Part shown: positions 43,887 through 50,684 of the stretch, piece after piece
How the letters are laid out: each line of letters begins with the position of its first letter
Numbering within the stretch: position 1 is the first letter of the stretch
Notes under the pieces: generated by a model
Told to the model about the DNA's origin: nothing
What the model saw: only the letters and a program-made list of their open reading frames with translations
The model's database searches: none
Program-made: the position numbers and the translations under genes
From: Roseomonas sp. E05
GTDB lineage: Bacteria; Pseudomonadota; Alphaproteobacteria; Acetobacterales; Acetobacteraceae
Direction: 5' to 3'
DNA: 50,684 nt
Assembly: GCF_030063475.1 (NCBI RefSeq)
Contig: NZ_JASIRT010000035.1
Coordinates: 1 to 50,684, forward strand

Positions 43887-44378
43887 TCAGAGCGTCAGTG
43901 CCGGATCGACCTGCCAGATCTCATCCACCACCTGACCGCCCCGGATCACCACCACATGGCGCACCTTGATCGTCCCGCCCTGGCCCACGAAGATGACGGG
44001 CGTGATCACCGTCGCACCGCGCGGATTGGCGCTTTCGCTGCTCGCGCCGAAGGTCGCATGCAGCACGCCCTGGGCGGCCGCAAAGCGTTGCCAGGGAGCC
44101 GCGAGCTGCGCGCGGCCCTGGTACACGCCGTCCAGCGGTCCGCCGACCCACTGCAGGATCGCGTCATCGGCATAGCCCCGCTGGATCGCCTCGATGTCGC
44201 CCTGAGCGATCGCCTGCAGCCGGGCCACCGCAAGGGCGCGCGCGGAGCCGGGCTGCTGCGCGGCTGGGGAGACCTGGGCTGCCGGAGAAGGGGCGGGCAT
44301 CTCGGCACAGCCGGCGAGCGCGGCCATGATCAGGGACGCGGCGAAGCGGTGCATCGCCAATGGCGTCGGTGTTGGCAT
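43887..44378 (-). CDS. NTF2/SnoaL-like lipoprotein
   Basis: 163 residues. The N-terminus has a lipobox (MAALAGC, cysteine at about residue 24), so the protein is probably a membrane-anchored lipoprotein, followed by a Pro/Ala linker. The NTF2-like cone-shaped domain (about 45-163) includes AIQRGYADDAILQWVGGPLD, GVYQGRAQLAAPWQRF and a closing VVIRGGQVVDEIWQVDPAL. Such folds bind small molecules or act as enzymes; no catalytic residues can be assigned. It is a clear paralogue of the next gene upstream, from which it is 52 bases away, and precedes sigma 2. Confidence 0.8.
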   Translation of the reverse strand: MPTPTPLAMHRFAASLIMAALAGCAEMPAPSPAAQVSPAAQQPGSARALAVARLQAIAQGDIEAIQRGYADDAILQWVGGPLDGVYQGRAQLAAPWQRFAAAQGVLHATFGASSESANPRGATVITPVIFVGQGGTIKVRHVVVIRGGQVVDEIWQVDPALTL

Positions 44379-44430
44379 TGTCGTGCTTTCAGTCGAGGCT
44401 GTGGGAGAGGGGAGGAGATGTCTGCCGCGA

Positions 44431-44892
44431 TCAGCCCGGAAGGTTCGGGTCGACCTGCCAGATCTCGTTGACGACCTTGCCGTCCCGGTAGACCAGCACG
44501 TAGCGGACCTTGATCGTCGCCTTCCCCGTGAACACCACGTTTGCCGCGACCGTCTGGCCGCGTGGATTGGCGCTCTCCGTGATGGAGCCGACCTGGGCCT
44601 GCAGAGGCCCCTGACCCTGCGCGAAGCGGCTCCACACCTGCCCAAGCGCCGCCTGCCCCGTGTAGCGCCCGTCCAGGGGCCCGCCGATCCATTCGAGCAC
44701 CGCGCCCTCGCCATAGCCGGCCAGCACGGGCTGCGTCTGGCCCGCCGCGATCGCGGTGATCCGCTGCTGCGCGAGATCGCCCGCCGGGCCGGCATGGGCC
44801 GGAAGTGGCAGCAGCGCACCACCGACCAGCGCGGCGGTGAGGCACAGCGCGCCACGACGCGTGCGGAACGAGTGGATTAAGGATCGGACCAT
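44431..44892 (-). CDS. NTF2/SnoaL-like secreted protein
   Basis: 153 residues from the ATG at 44892, chosen because GAGGAA lies 9 bases before it; an ATG 18 bases upstream has no such site. A signal peptide (CLTAALVGGALLPLPAHA, cleavage near residue 34) is followed by an NTF2-like domain with GYGEGAVLEWIGGPLDGRYT, SANPRGQ and a closing DGKVVNEIWQVDPN. It shares GGPLDG-x-Y-x-G, ESANPRG and EIWQVDP with its downstream paralogue, so it is a tandem duplication, one copy secreted and the other lipid-anchored. First gene of the putative operon ending with sigma 2 and its anti-sigma. Confidence 0.8.
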   Translation of the reverse strand: MVRSLIHSFRTRRGALCLTAALVGGALLPLPAHAGPAGDLAQQRITAIAAGQTQPVLAGYGEGAVLEWIGGPLDGRYTGQAALGQVWSRFAQGQGPLQAQVGSITESANPRGQTVAANVVFTGKATIKVRYVLVYRDGKVVNEIWQVDPNLPG

Positions 44893-44942
44893 GGGCAGAT
44901 TCCTCGGCATGCAGCAGCTGGGCTGCGGGTGACGAGGCGTAG

Positions 44943-44967
44943 GACACGGTCCGGCAGCTCTTATTCC
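44943..44967 (-). promoter_or_regulatory. Putative ECF promoter of the NTF2-sigma 2 operon
   Basis: On the minus strand, GGAATAA (44961-44967) is followed after 16 bases by TC in the context TGTCC. It resembles the motif before sigma 1 and before the DUF305 gene. Confidence 0.45.
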
Positions 44968-45000
44968 GGCGCAAAATATTTTCTGATGTCCGATGAGCGC

Positions 45001-45027
45001 GGGAATAAACGGCCGCTGGCGAGCATC
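45001..45027 (+). promoter_or_regulatory. Putative ECF promoter of the DUF305-propeller unit
   Basis: GGGAATAAA at 45001-45009 and CATC at 45024-45027, 43 bases before the DUF305 start. Same first box as the sigma 1 promoter, spacing one base longer. Confidence 0.52.
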
Positions 45028-45069
45028 TCACTCCGGATCGAACACGCGGCTCCTGATCCTGGAGGTCTC

Positions 45070-45492
45070 ATGCCATCGCCCCGTCTGTCACTGCGCCTGC
45101 CGGCGCTCCTCCTCGCCGCCGCCATAGGTGGCGCCGTGGTGGCGCATGCCGCCGATCCGCCCGATTCCGCGGAAGCCGCCTTCCTGGCGGAGAACGAGGC
45201 GGCGATGGACCGGATGATGGCGGACATGGCGGCGCATCCTACCGGGGACGTCGACCGCGACTTCGTCGCCATGATGATCCCACACCATCAGGGCGCGATC
45301 GACATGGCGCAGGCCGAACTGCGCTACGGCCGCAACGAAACACTCCGCCGCCTCGCGCAGGAAATCATCGTCGAGCAGCAGCAGGAGATCGCGGCGATGC
45401 GCCTCGCGCTCGGCCAGCCACTGCCCGCCTCCGTTCCAGCGCCGGACCAGCCGCCTGCTCCGGCCGCCCACCATCATCATGAGAGCCACTGA
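45070..45492 (+). CDS. DUF305-family periplasmic protein
   Basis: 140 residues. A signal peptide (LRLPALLLAAAIGGAVVAHA, cleavage near 28) precedes a helical domain with the family core DFVAMMIPHHQGAIDMAQ (64-81, H72/H73) and the second half RRLAQEIIVEQQQEIAAM. The C-terminus is His-rich (AAHHHHESH). DUF305 proteins form four-helix bundles with Met/His-rich surfaces and some, such as CopM, bind copper. GGAGG lies 4 bases before the ATG. The propeller gene follows 7 bases later. CopC/CopD 1.6 kb downstream support a metal link (inference). Confidence 0.88.
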   Translation: MPSPRLSLRLPALLLAAAIGGAVVAHAADPPDSAEAAFLAENEAAMDRMMADMAAHPTGDVDRDFVAMMIPHHQGAIDMAQAELRYGRNETLRRLAQEIIVEQQQEIAAMRLALGQPLPASVPAPDQPPAPAAHHHHESH

Positions 45493-45498
45493 CCTGCC

Positions 45499-46977
45499 AT
45501 GACCCGTGCCCTCCGCCTCGCTCTGCTGCTCGCCTCGACCGCCATGCCCGCCTTCGCTGGCCAGGTGCCTGTTGGCGCTGACGCGCCCGACATCCTGGTG
45601 AGCCACCACGATCGCGTCTACGCCGCCGAGCAGTTCTCCAACACGCTGTCGGTGATCGATCCGGCCGACAATCGCCTGCTCGGCGTGTTGCGCCTGGGCG
45701 ACCCGGCGCCGGGCAATCTCAGCCCGCTTTATCGCGGCCAGTTGCTCGTGCACGGGATGGGCTTCTCGCCCGATCACCGCACCCTGGCGGTGGTCTCGAT
45801 CGGCTCCAACTCCGTCAGCTTCATCGACACCGCGACCAATCAGGTGAAGCACGTCACCTATGTGGGCCGCTCGCCGCACGAGGCCTTCTTCACGCCGGAC
45901 GGGAAGGAGGTGTGGGTGACGGTGCGCGGAGAGAACTACGTCTCCGTCATCGATGCCGCGAGCTTCGAGGAGAAGACCCGGATCACCGTGCCCGCCGGTC
46001 CCGGCATGACAATCTTCTCCCCGGACGGCCAGTACGGCTATGTCTGCTCGAGCTTCAATCCCGACACGGTGGTGGTGAATGTCGCCGACCATCAGGTCGT
46101 CGGCCACATGAAGCAGGACAGTCCGTTCTGCCCGAACATCGCCGCGAGCCCTGACGGCAGCCAGGTCTGGCTGACCCTGAAGGACATCGGCCGGACCATG
46201 GTGTTCAATGCCCGGCCGCCCTTCAACGTGCTGCACACGATCGACACCGGGCCGATCACCAACCACGTCAACATCGTCCACAATGCCAAGGGCAGCTTTG
46301 CCTACATCACCGTCGGCGGCCTGAATGAGGTACAGGTCTACCGCACCGATGACTATTCGAAGGTCGCCACCATCCCTGTCGGCGCGCTGCCGCACGGCCT
46401 CTGGCCCTCCGGTGACGGCACGCGCGTTTATGTCGGTCTCGAGAACGCCGATGGCATGGCGGCGATCGACACCCTGACCAACAAGGTGATCGCGACGGTG
46501 CCGATCGGTCAGGCTCCGCAAGCCGTCACCTATGTGCCGAATGCCGTGCCGGAAGGCGACGGCCTGCAGGGGCTGCAGCCGCTGGGCACTGCGGGACAGG
46601 CGGCGCACCTGAACCTGGTCGCGGTGGCCAACCGTGGGAACGGACAGGCACGCCACCATGCCGCGGCCGGCGGGACGGCCCCGACCAGCGTCACGCTGTT
46701 CGATCAGGGGCTGATCCAGGTCCTGCAGGCCTCCGTGACCGGGCTCGAGCCCCGGAAGCCCTATGTGCTGGCCATTGCCCAGCGCCCGGACGGGGGCGGC
46801 GCGCTGCAACCCCTCTCGAGCTTCATGACCAATCCTGCGGGCTCGGCCATCGTCAACGCGCTCGGCCCGATCCGGCAGGTTGTCCAGGGCCAGCAGGGCG
46901 ATCAGCGCCGCTACCTGGTGGTCGCTCCCGGCACCGCCGATCAGCACGGCGCGCCCGTGCAGATCCAGATGAACTGA
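45499..46977 (+). CDS. YncE-like beta-propeller periplasmic protein
   Basis: 492 residues. A signal peptide (LRLALLLASTAMPAFA, cleavage near 20) is followed by a seven-bladed propeller of about 330 residues with repeated blades (NTLSVIDPADNRLLGVLRLG; NSVSFIDTATNQVKHVTYVG; NYVSVIDAASFEEKTRITVP), like YncE/NHL-type cytochrome-cd1-like propellers. The C-terminal 120 residues form a separate beta-rich domain (TSVTLFDQGLIQVLQASVTG) that I do not recognise. It should act as a binding or scaffold protein in the periplasm; no heme motif is present. Co-transcribed with the DUF305 gene and probably under ECF control. Confidence 0.82.
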   Translation: MTRALRLALLLASTAMPAFAGQVPVGADAPDILVSHHDRVYAAEQFSNTLSVIDPADNRLLGVLRLGDPAPGNLSPLYRGQLLVHGMGFSPDHRTLAVVSIGSNSVSFIDTATNQVKHVTYVGRSPHEAFFTPDGKEVWVTVRGENYVSVIDAASFEEKTRITVPAGPGMTIFSPDGQYGYVCSSFNPDTVVVNVADHQVVGHMKQDSPFCPNIAASPDGSQVWLTLKDIGRTMVFNARPPFNVLHTIDTGPITNHVNIVHNAKGSFAYITVGGLNEVQVYRTDDYSKVATIPVGALPHGLWPSGDGTRVYVGLENADGMAAIDTLTNKVIATVPIGQAPQAVTYVPNAVPEGDGLQGLQPLGTAGQAAHLNLVAVANRGNGQARHHAAAGGTAPTSVTLFDQGLIQVLQASVTGLEPRKPYVLAIAQRPDGGGALQPLSSFMTNPAGSAIVNALGPIRQVVQGQQGDQRRYLVVAPGTADQHGAPVQIQMN

Positions 46978-46983
46978 TCACCC

Positions 46984-47020
46984 GCCGCCCCTCTGCCTGT
47001 CACACAGCCGGAGGGGCGGC
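46984..47020 (+). terminator. Hairpin after the propeller gene
   Basis: GCCGCCCCTC (46984-46993) pairs perfectly with GAGGGGCGGC (47011-47020) around a 17-base loop. No T run follows, so its role as a terminator is likely but not certain. Confidence 0.55.
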
Positions 47021-47074
47021 TCTCCCCGGGTCCGGTCGGTGCCGGCCCTGGGAAGCAGAAAGGACGCCCCAGAG

Positions 47075-47443
47075 ATGTCCAAGACAGGCCTCGGCGCGGT
47101 TTCAGCGGTGCTTGGCCTTCTCCTCGCCACACCGGCCTTCGCCCACGCCCATCTCACCGCCGCGGAGCCCGCCGGGAATGCGTCCGTGTCGTCACCGCCG
47201 GGAGCGCTTCAACTCCACTTCTCCGAGGGCCTTGAACTCGAGTTCAGCGGCGTACGCCTGCTGGGGGCCGATGGCACGGCCGTTCCCACCGGCAAGCCAT
47301 CGCTCGCGCCGAACGATGACCGAACGCTTTCCGTGCCGTTGCAGGGTGTCCGCACGCCGGGACCCTATGTCGTCGAATGGCACGTCCTCTCGACCGACGG
47401 TCATACGACACATGGCACCTATCGGTTCACGGTCGCACCTTGA
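47075..47443 (+). CDS. copC: Copper-binding periplasmic protein CopC
   Basis: 122 residues. A signal peptide ends ATPAFA, so the mature protein begins HAHLTAAEPA with H24 at the very N-terminus, the histidine-brace position of Cu(II)-binding CopC. H103, H110 and H113 in EWHVLSTDGHTTHGTYRF supply the other ligands. The Cu(I) Met-rich loop of some CopC is absent. The start at 47075 gives a proper signal peptide; the frame is open from 47039. Its stop overlaps the copD start by TTGA. Confidence 0.9.
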   Translation: MSKTGLGAVSAVLGLLLATPAFAHAHLTAAEPAGNASVSSPPGALQLHFSEGLELEFSGVRLLGADGTAVPTGKPSLAPNDDRTLSVPLQGVRTPGPYVVEWHVLSTDGHTTHGTYRFTVAP

Positions 47444-48327
47444 GCGACTTGGACGCCGCATTCGCCGTGTGCCGGTTCGTGCATGATGCGGCTGTCATCC
47501 TGGTGTTCGGCACAGGCGTCTTCGTTGCTCTTCTGGCGCCGGCTGCACTTCGGGACGATCTCGTGCGGCGCCTGGGTCCCACCCTGGCCGCGGGGGCGCT
47601 TTTTGCCTGCTTCGGGGTGCTTCTCTGGCTCCCGCTCCAGACCGCACAAATTTTCGGAAATTGGATCAGAGCCTTCGACGTCTCGGCGCTCATCCGCGTC
47701 GCTCAGCAGATCTCATCAGGCCGTGTCTGGCAGGCGAGGGTACTCCTCACATTCGCGCTTGTCGTAGCGGCGGCGCGACCCGCACGGATCCGCGTCGCAT
47801 CGGTGACCCTTCTCTCCGGTCTGCTCCTGGTGAGCCTCGCCTTCGTCGGTCACGCGGCGTCACGTGGCGGCGCGATCGGCATCCTGGAGCGCCTCAACCA
47901 AGTCCTTCATCTCCTGGCGGGCGGAGCCTGGCTCGGCGCGCTGATCCCCCTTCTCCTCTGTCTGGGGATGCTGAGTGATCCGGCCCGAGCACGGAACGCC
48001 GTCACAGCGCTGCGCCGCTTCTCAGTGGCAGGGCACGCCGCGGTGGTCCTTGTGGTCGCGACAGGCTTGATCAACGTGGCTCTGATTCTAGGCCGCATTC
48101 CGACCGTCTGGACCTCACCCTACCAGGCCCTCCTCGCCGCCAAGATCCTGGCCGTGACGGGCATGACGGGACAGGCTGTCGTCAATCGCTACCTCTTGGT
48201 GCCGAAGATGAAGAGGGGAGGTGCTCGCGCCATTCAGGCAATCCGTGCCGGCTCCCTCGCAGAGATCGTGCTGGGGGCAATCACCCTCGCGCTGGTGTCC
48301 GTCTTCGGTGTCCTTGAACCCAGCTGA
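47440..48327 (+). CDS. copD: Copper-resistance membrane protein CopD
   Basis: 295 residues from a TTG start overlapping the copC stop in TTGA; I prefer it to an upstream ATG at 47377 that would overlap copC by 67 bases. Eight hydrophobic segments include FVHDAAVILVFGTGVFVALL at the start, NQVLHLLAGGAWLGALIPLL in the middle and AAKILAVTGMTGQAVVNRYL late. The conserved His residues (FVHD, VGHAASR, VLHLLAGGAWLG) are those expected of CopD, which imports copper from CopC into the cytoplasm. Confidence 0.88.
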   Translation: MSDLDAAFAVCRFVHDAAVILVFGTGVFVALLAPAALRDDLVRRLGPTLAAGALFACFGVLLWLPLQTAQIFGNWIRAFDVSALIRVAQQISSGRVWQARVLLTFALVVAAARPARIRVASVTLLSGLLLVSLAFVGHAASRGGAIGILERLNQVLHLLAGGAWLGALIPLLLCLGMLSDPARARNAVTALRRFSVAGHAAVVLVVATGLINVALILGRIPTVWTSPYQALLAAKILAVTGMTGQAVVNRYLLVPKMKRGGARAIQAIRAGSLAEIVLGAITLALVSVFGVLEPS

Positions 48328-48429
48328 TCCGTCGTCGCGATGACTCACATCGCGACGTGGATCGGACCGGAGGGTGGGCGTTCGCTCCGTTCCGGTACGC
48401 CTCTGTACAGTCGCTGCCAGGAGAGACAC

Positions 48430-49671
48430 ATGCGTTCGCCAGACCCCACAGATCCTCGACAGACATCCAGCCGCAGGCAGGTACTTGGGGCCGCGGCGGC
48501 CGCAACCCTTGGGCTGATCTTTCGCCCGGCCCATGCGCAGGACGCAGTCGATCTCGGCTTGCGGGGTGGCAGCGGGGTCCGATCCCTCACCACCGCCTTT
48601 CCGCAGAAGGGCCGGCTGATTCTGCAGCGCACGCGCCCACCATTGCTGGAGACCCCGTTCGAGGTGTTCGACAAGGGCGTATTCACGCCGAACGACCAGT
48701 TCTTTGTCCGCTGGCACTGGGCCGTCATTCCGACCGAGATTGATGTCGAGGGCTATCGCGTGGCCGTCCGTGGCCACGTGAACCAGCCACTGTCCCTCAC
48801 CCTGCAGGATCTGGTTGGCCTTCCGAAGGTGGAGATGGCGGCCGTCAATCAGTGCTCCGGCAACTCGCGCGGGCTGTTCCAGCCCCGCGTGCCCGGTGCG
48901 CAGTGGGGGAACGGCGCCATGGGCAACGCGAAGTGGACCGGGGTCCGGTTGCGTGACGTGCTCGACAAGGCGGGTGTGAAGGCCGGGGCGACGGCGGTGC
49001 GCTTCAACGCGCTGGATGAGCCCGTGGTGGACGGTGCTCCTGACTTCGAGAAGTCGCTCGCCATCGACCACGCGCGCGACGGCGAGGTCATGCTGGCCTA
49101 TCTCATGAATGGGGAGCCGCTGCCGCTCCTCAACGGATTCCCGCTGCGCCTCATCGTGCCAGGCTGGTTCTCGACCTACTGGGTCAAGATGCTCAACGAC
49201 ATCGAGGTGCTAAGTGGACCCGACGACAATTACTGGATGAAGACGGCCTACCGCATCCCGGACACACCCTTTGCCAATGTCCGTCCCGGCCAGACTGGCT
49301 TTCCGACCGTGCCGATCAACCGCATGGGGCCACGCTCCTTCATCACCAATCTGCGGGACGGGGCGAGCTTGCCGGCGGGGGCGGAAGCGCTCGTGCGCGG
49401 AATCGCCTTCGGCGGTGATGCTGGCGTGCAGGCGGTGGACCTATCCTTCGATGGCGGCAAATCCTGGCAGCCCGCAAGGCTCGGCCAGGATGAGGGCAAG
49501 TACGGCTTTCGCCGCTGGGAGACGCGCTGGACCCCGCCCGGGGCGGGCGCAGCCACCATCCAGGTCCGCTGCACCAATACAGACGGAGCCGTACAGCCGG
49601 CCGAGGCGAACTGGAACGGCGGTGGCTATCTGCGCAACGTCATCGAGTCCATTTCGGTCAAGGCCGGCTGA
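48430..49671 (+). CDS. Sulfite dehydrogenase-type molybdopterin enzyme (SorA/SoxC-like)
   Basis: 413 residues. A twin-arginine signal (SRRQVLGAAAAATLGL, residues 14-29) exports a folded cofactor protein. The molybdenum-binding domain has the Mo-ligand cysteine C142 in AVNQCSGNSRGLF, then WTGVRLRDVL and VPGWFSTYWVKML; the C-terminal Ig-like dimerisation domain includes DLSFDGGKSWQPA and RWETRWTPP. It matches SorA/SoxC-like sulfite oxidases, which oxidise sulfite to sulfate in the periplasm. The start is set by AGGAGAG. The following gene encodes a small cytochrome c, the typical SorB partner, so sulfite dehydrogenase is more likely than SoxC. Confidence 0.85.
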   Translation: MRSPDPTDPRQTSSRRQVLGAAAAATLGLIFRPAHAQDAVDLGLRGGSGVRSLTTAFPQKGRLILQRTRPPLLETPFEVFDKGVFTPNDQFFVRWHWAVIPTEIDVEGYRVAVRGHVNQPLSLTLQDLVGLPKVEMAAVNQCSGNSRGLFQPRVPGAQWGNGAMGNAKWTGVRLRDVLDKAGVKAGATAVRFNALDEPVVDGAPDFEKSLAIDHARDGEVMLAYLMNGEPLPLLNGFPLRLIVPGWFSTYWVKMLNDIEVLSGPDDNYWMKTAYRIPDTPFANVRPGQTGFPTVPINRMGPRSFITNLRDGASLPAGAEALVRGIAFGGDAGVQAVDLSFDGGKSWQPARLGQDEGKYGFRRWETRWTPPGAGAATIQVRCTNTDGAVQPAEANWNGGGYLRNVIESISVKAG

Positions 49672-49682
49672 GGAGGCGGAAG

Positions 49683-50135
49683 GTGGCATTGTCATTCAAG
49701 ACCGTCAGCTATGGCCTCGTCGGCCTTACGGCTCTCGTGCTCCTTCTCGATGGGAAGCCCAGGGTGGCGCCCCAGGCCGAGATTCCGACCAGGACGGCAT
49801 CGGAGGCCGGTCCAGCATCGGGAGCGGGGGCAGCAGGCAGGGGCGGCGGGGCCATTGCCTCGTCGCAAGCCTCGTTTGGACCGAGGTTTCGCAACCTGTC
49901 GGTCGAGCTCCCGAGTAGCGACCGCACCTTCCCGGATGGCCCTGGCGCAGACCTGGTCAACAGCAACTGCTTGGCCTGCCACTCCGCCAGCATGGTGCTG
50001 AGCCAGCCGCCCCTTTCCCTCGCGGCCTGGACCGAGGAGGTGAACAAGATGCGCAATGCGTTCCATGCGCCCGTTGAGGCCAGCGACGTACAGGCCATTG
50101 CAGGCTATCTTGCAAGCGTGGTTGGAAGCCACTGA
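49683..50135 (+). CDS. Small cytochrome c, SorB-like electron acceptor
   Basis: 150 residues from a GTG start behind GGAGGCGG, 11 bases after the molybdenum enzyme. An N-terminal hydrophobic segment (about 8-22) could be an anchor or signal. After an Ala/Gly-rich linker (about 45-65), a heme site NCLACH (C96, C99, H100) is followed by a probable axial Met in EEVNKMRNAFHAPVEA and the C-terminal helix VQAIAGYLASVV. This fits SorB, which takes electrons from the sulfite dehydrogenase. Confidence 0.83.
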   Translation: MALSFKTVSYGLVGLTALVLLLDGKPRVAPQAEIPTRTASEAGPASGAGAAGRGGGAIASSQASFGPRFRNLSVELPSSDRTFPDGPGADLVNSNCLACHSASMVLSQPPLSLAAWTEEVNKMRNAFHAPVEASDVQAIAGYLASVVGSH

Positions 50136-50141
50136 CGCAGC

Positions 50142-50326
50142 AGCTCAGCGGCCAACGGCCGGCCCTGGTGATCACCGCTGAGAATGCCCCCCCTGCGGGA
50201 CGAGGGCGAAGCCTATGCCCGCAAGCTGGAGGCGGGCGTGGAGGTCACAGCGGCGCGTTACAACGGCGCGATCCATGACTTCTCGCTGCTGAACACGCTG
50301 AAGGCACTTTGTCGCCTCTCCCGTTA
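50142..50326 (+). pseudogene. Remnant of a secreted alpha/beta hydrolase
   Basis: Two frames together match residues 262-318 of the intact hydrolase at 35184-36203: QLSGQRPALVITAEN, a shift in a C run near 50187, then LRDEGEAYARKL, YNGAIHDFSLLNTL and a stop. The intact gene reads QLRGQAPALVITDEN, LRDEGEAYARKL and YNATIHDFVMLNAL. Only the last sixth of a gene is left and it is frameshifted. It is a diverged copy, not a recent duplication. Confidence 0.78.
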
Positions 50327-50338
50327 GCGCCAAAAACG

Positions 50339-50506
50339 TGGAACAGCTCGAGGGCAATCTCGCGCGACGGAGATCCGACTTTCTGCGGAGGAGATAGAGA
50401 TTCTCGACAGGGCAGCGTACTTCCGTTGGAATACGCGGGCTGGATGATCGCCCAGCAGCAGGAGGACCAGTCCGGCCTCGCATTCATGAAGAACTGCGAG
50501 GTCTGA
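50339..50506 (+). pseudogene. Remnant of an aldo/keto reductase C-terminus
   Basis: Pieced across two frameshifts the sequence reads EQLEGNLA, ATEIRLSAEEIEILDRAA and PLEYAGWMIAQQQED. This resembles the C-terminal end of aldo/keto reductases (LSAEEIAALDAASALPPEYPGWM). The N-terminal barrel is missing. The match is from memory. Confidence 0.5.
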
Positions 50507-50575
50507 TTTGTGCGCTGACGCCTGACTCTCGATAAGAGCCGAACGCCCGTCTCCAGGCGCCATTTACAGCGCCTT

Positions 50576-50684
50576 TCAAAACCGCTCCTGAAGCGCGTTG
50601 AGGCAGATGAGGGAGCAGGCGAGGGCGGTGAGGGCATGGTGGATGTCGAGCCTGCGTTCGTAGCGGATGGCCAGGCGGCGGAAG
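50576..50684 (-). mobile_element. IS5-type transposase, 3' end, runs off the window
   Basis: The minus strand reads FRRLAIRYERRLDIHHALTA, then LACSLICLNALQERF and a stop at 50576-50578. This matches the C-termini of IS5/IS427-type DDE transposases (R-x-AVRYERRADI-x-x-AF). The gene starts outside the window, so intactness cannot be judged. It bounds the accessory region on the right as the ISAzo13 fragment does on the left. Confidence 0.75.

Noticed and set aside
45088-46947. 619-codon open frame antisense to the DUF305 and propeller genes
   Set aside because: It spans two well-supported genes with signal peptides on the + strand, and its composition is that of a reverse-frame shadow.

Overview
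The window is GC-rich and most likely plasmid DNA from an alphaproteobacterium. Rhodospirillales/Acetobacteraceae is my best guess, from memory of similar proteins and not from any search. Plasmid origin rests on an iteron-bearing RepA-type replication gene at 1.3-2.3 kb and on broken transposases at both ends. Alphaproteobacterial origin rests on RpoH promoters of the form CTTG-N18-CTATNT, ROSE-type RNA thermometers, an NDUFS4-like complex I accessory protein, CbpA/CbpM and an OhrR/Ohr pair.

Layout. 0-2.6 kb: truncated ISAzo13-type transposase, repA and iterons. 2.8-5.5 kb: large hybrid histidine kinase. 5.8-24.2 kb: first and densest part of a heat and envelope stress island (a small gene broken by an in-frame TGA, M48 membrane protease, two Hsp20 genes, TrxC, peroxiredoxin and glutaredoxin, glycogen-debranching-type enzyme, CbpA-CbpM-DegP, a third Hsp20, NDUFS4-like protein, SPW membrane protein, FtsH, MarC and a GT4 glycosyltransferase). 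24.2-29.5 kb: DnaK-ClpB-HdeD. 29.7-34.2 kb: a hypothetical gene, gene wreckage (scpA fragment, frameshifted and truncated CDF transporter), DUF417 protein divergent from a MarR regulator, and a Kef-type antiporter. 34.5-36.7 kb: OhrR, alpha/beta hydrolase, Ohr. 36.8-40.7 kb: hypothetical membrane protein, CPA1 antiporter, diguanylate cyclase with an 8-bp tandem repeat in its leader. 41.1-47.0 kb: two paralogous ECF sigma/anti-sigma pairs facing each other, two NTF2-like secreted proteins, DUF305 protein and a YncE-like propeller. 47.0-50.1 kb: CopC-CopD, then a SorA/SorB-like sulfite dehydrogenase pair. 50.1-50.7 kb: remnants of a hydrolase and an aldo/keto reductase, then the end of an IS5-type transposase.

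How it works together. Four transcription units in the island start with the same two-part module: an RpoH-like promoter with exactly 18 bp between boxes, then a leader whose last hairpin (CCATGTTGCTC pairing with GAGGATATGG, with one bulged G) hides the Shine-Dalgarno sequence as in ROSE thermometers. Two modules precede Hsp20 genes. The other two precede small unstudied proteins of 33 and 81 residues, the latter leading the cbpA-cbpM-degP operon. The gene content (Hsp20, Clp ATPase, FtsH, HdeD, Trx, DegP, Kef antiporter) parallels the transmissible locus of stress tolerance of Gammaproteobacteria, but uses ClpB, DnaK and CbpA/M rather than ClpG and YfdX. It looks like an independently assembled alphaproteobacterial counterpart on a plasmid. 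The 41-47 kb block looks like a second, ECF-controlled envelope stress regulon, with a shared GGAATAA-type motif before three units.
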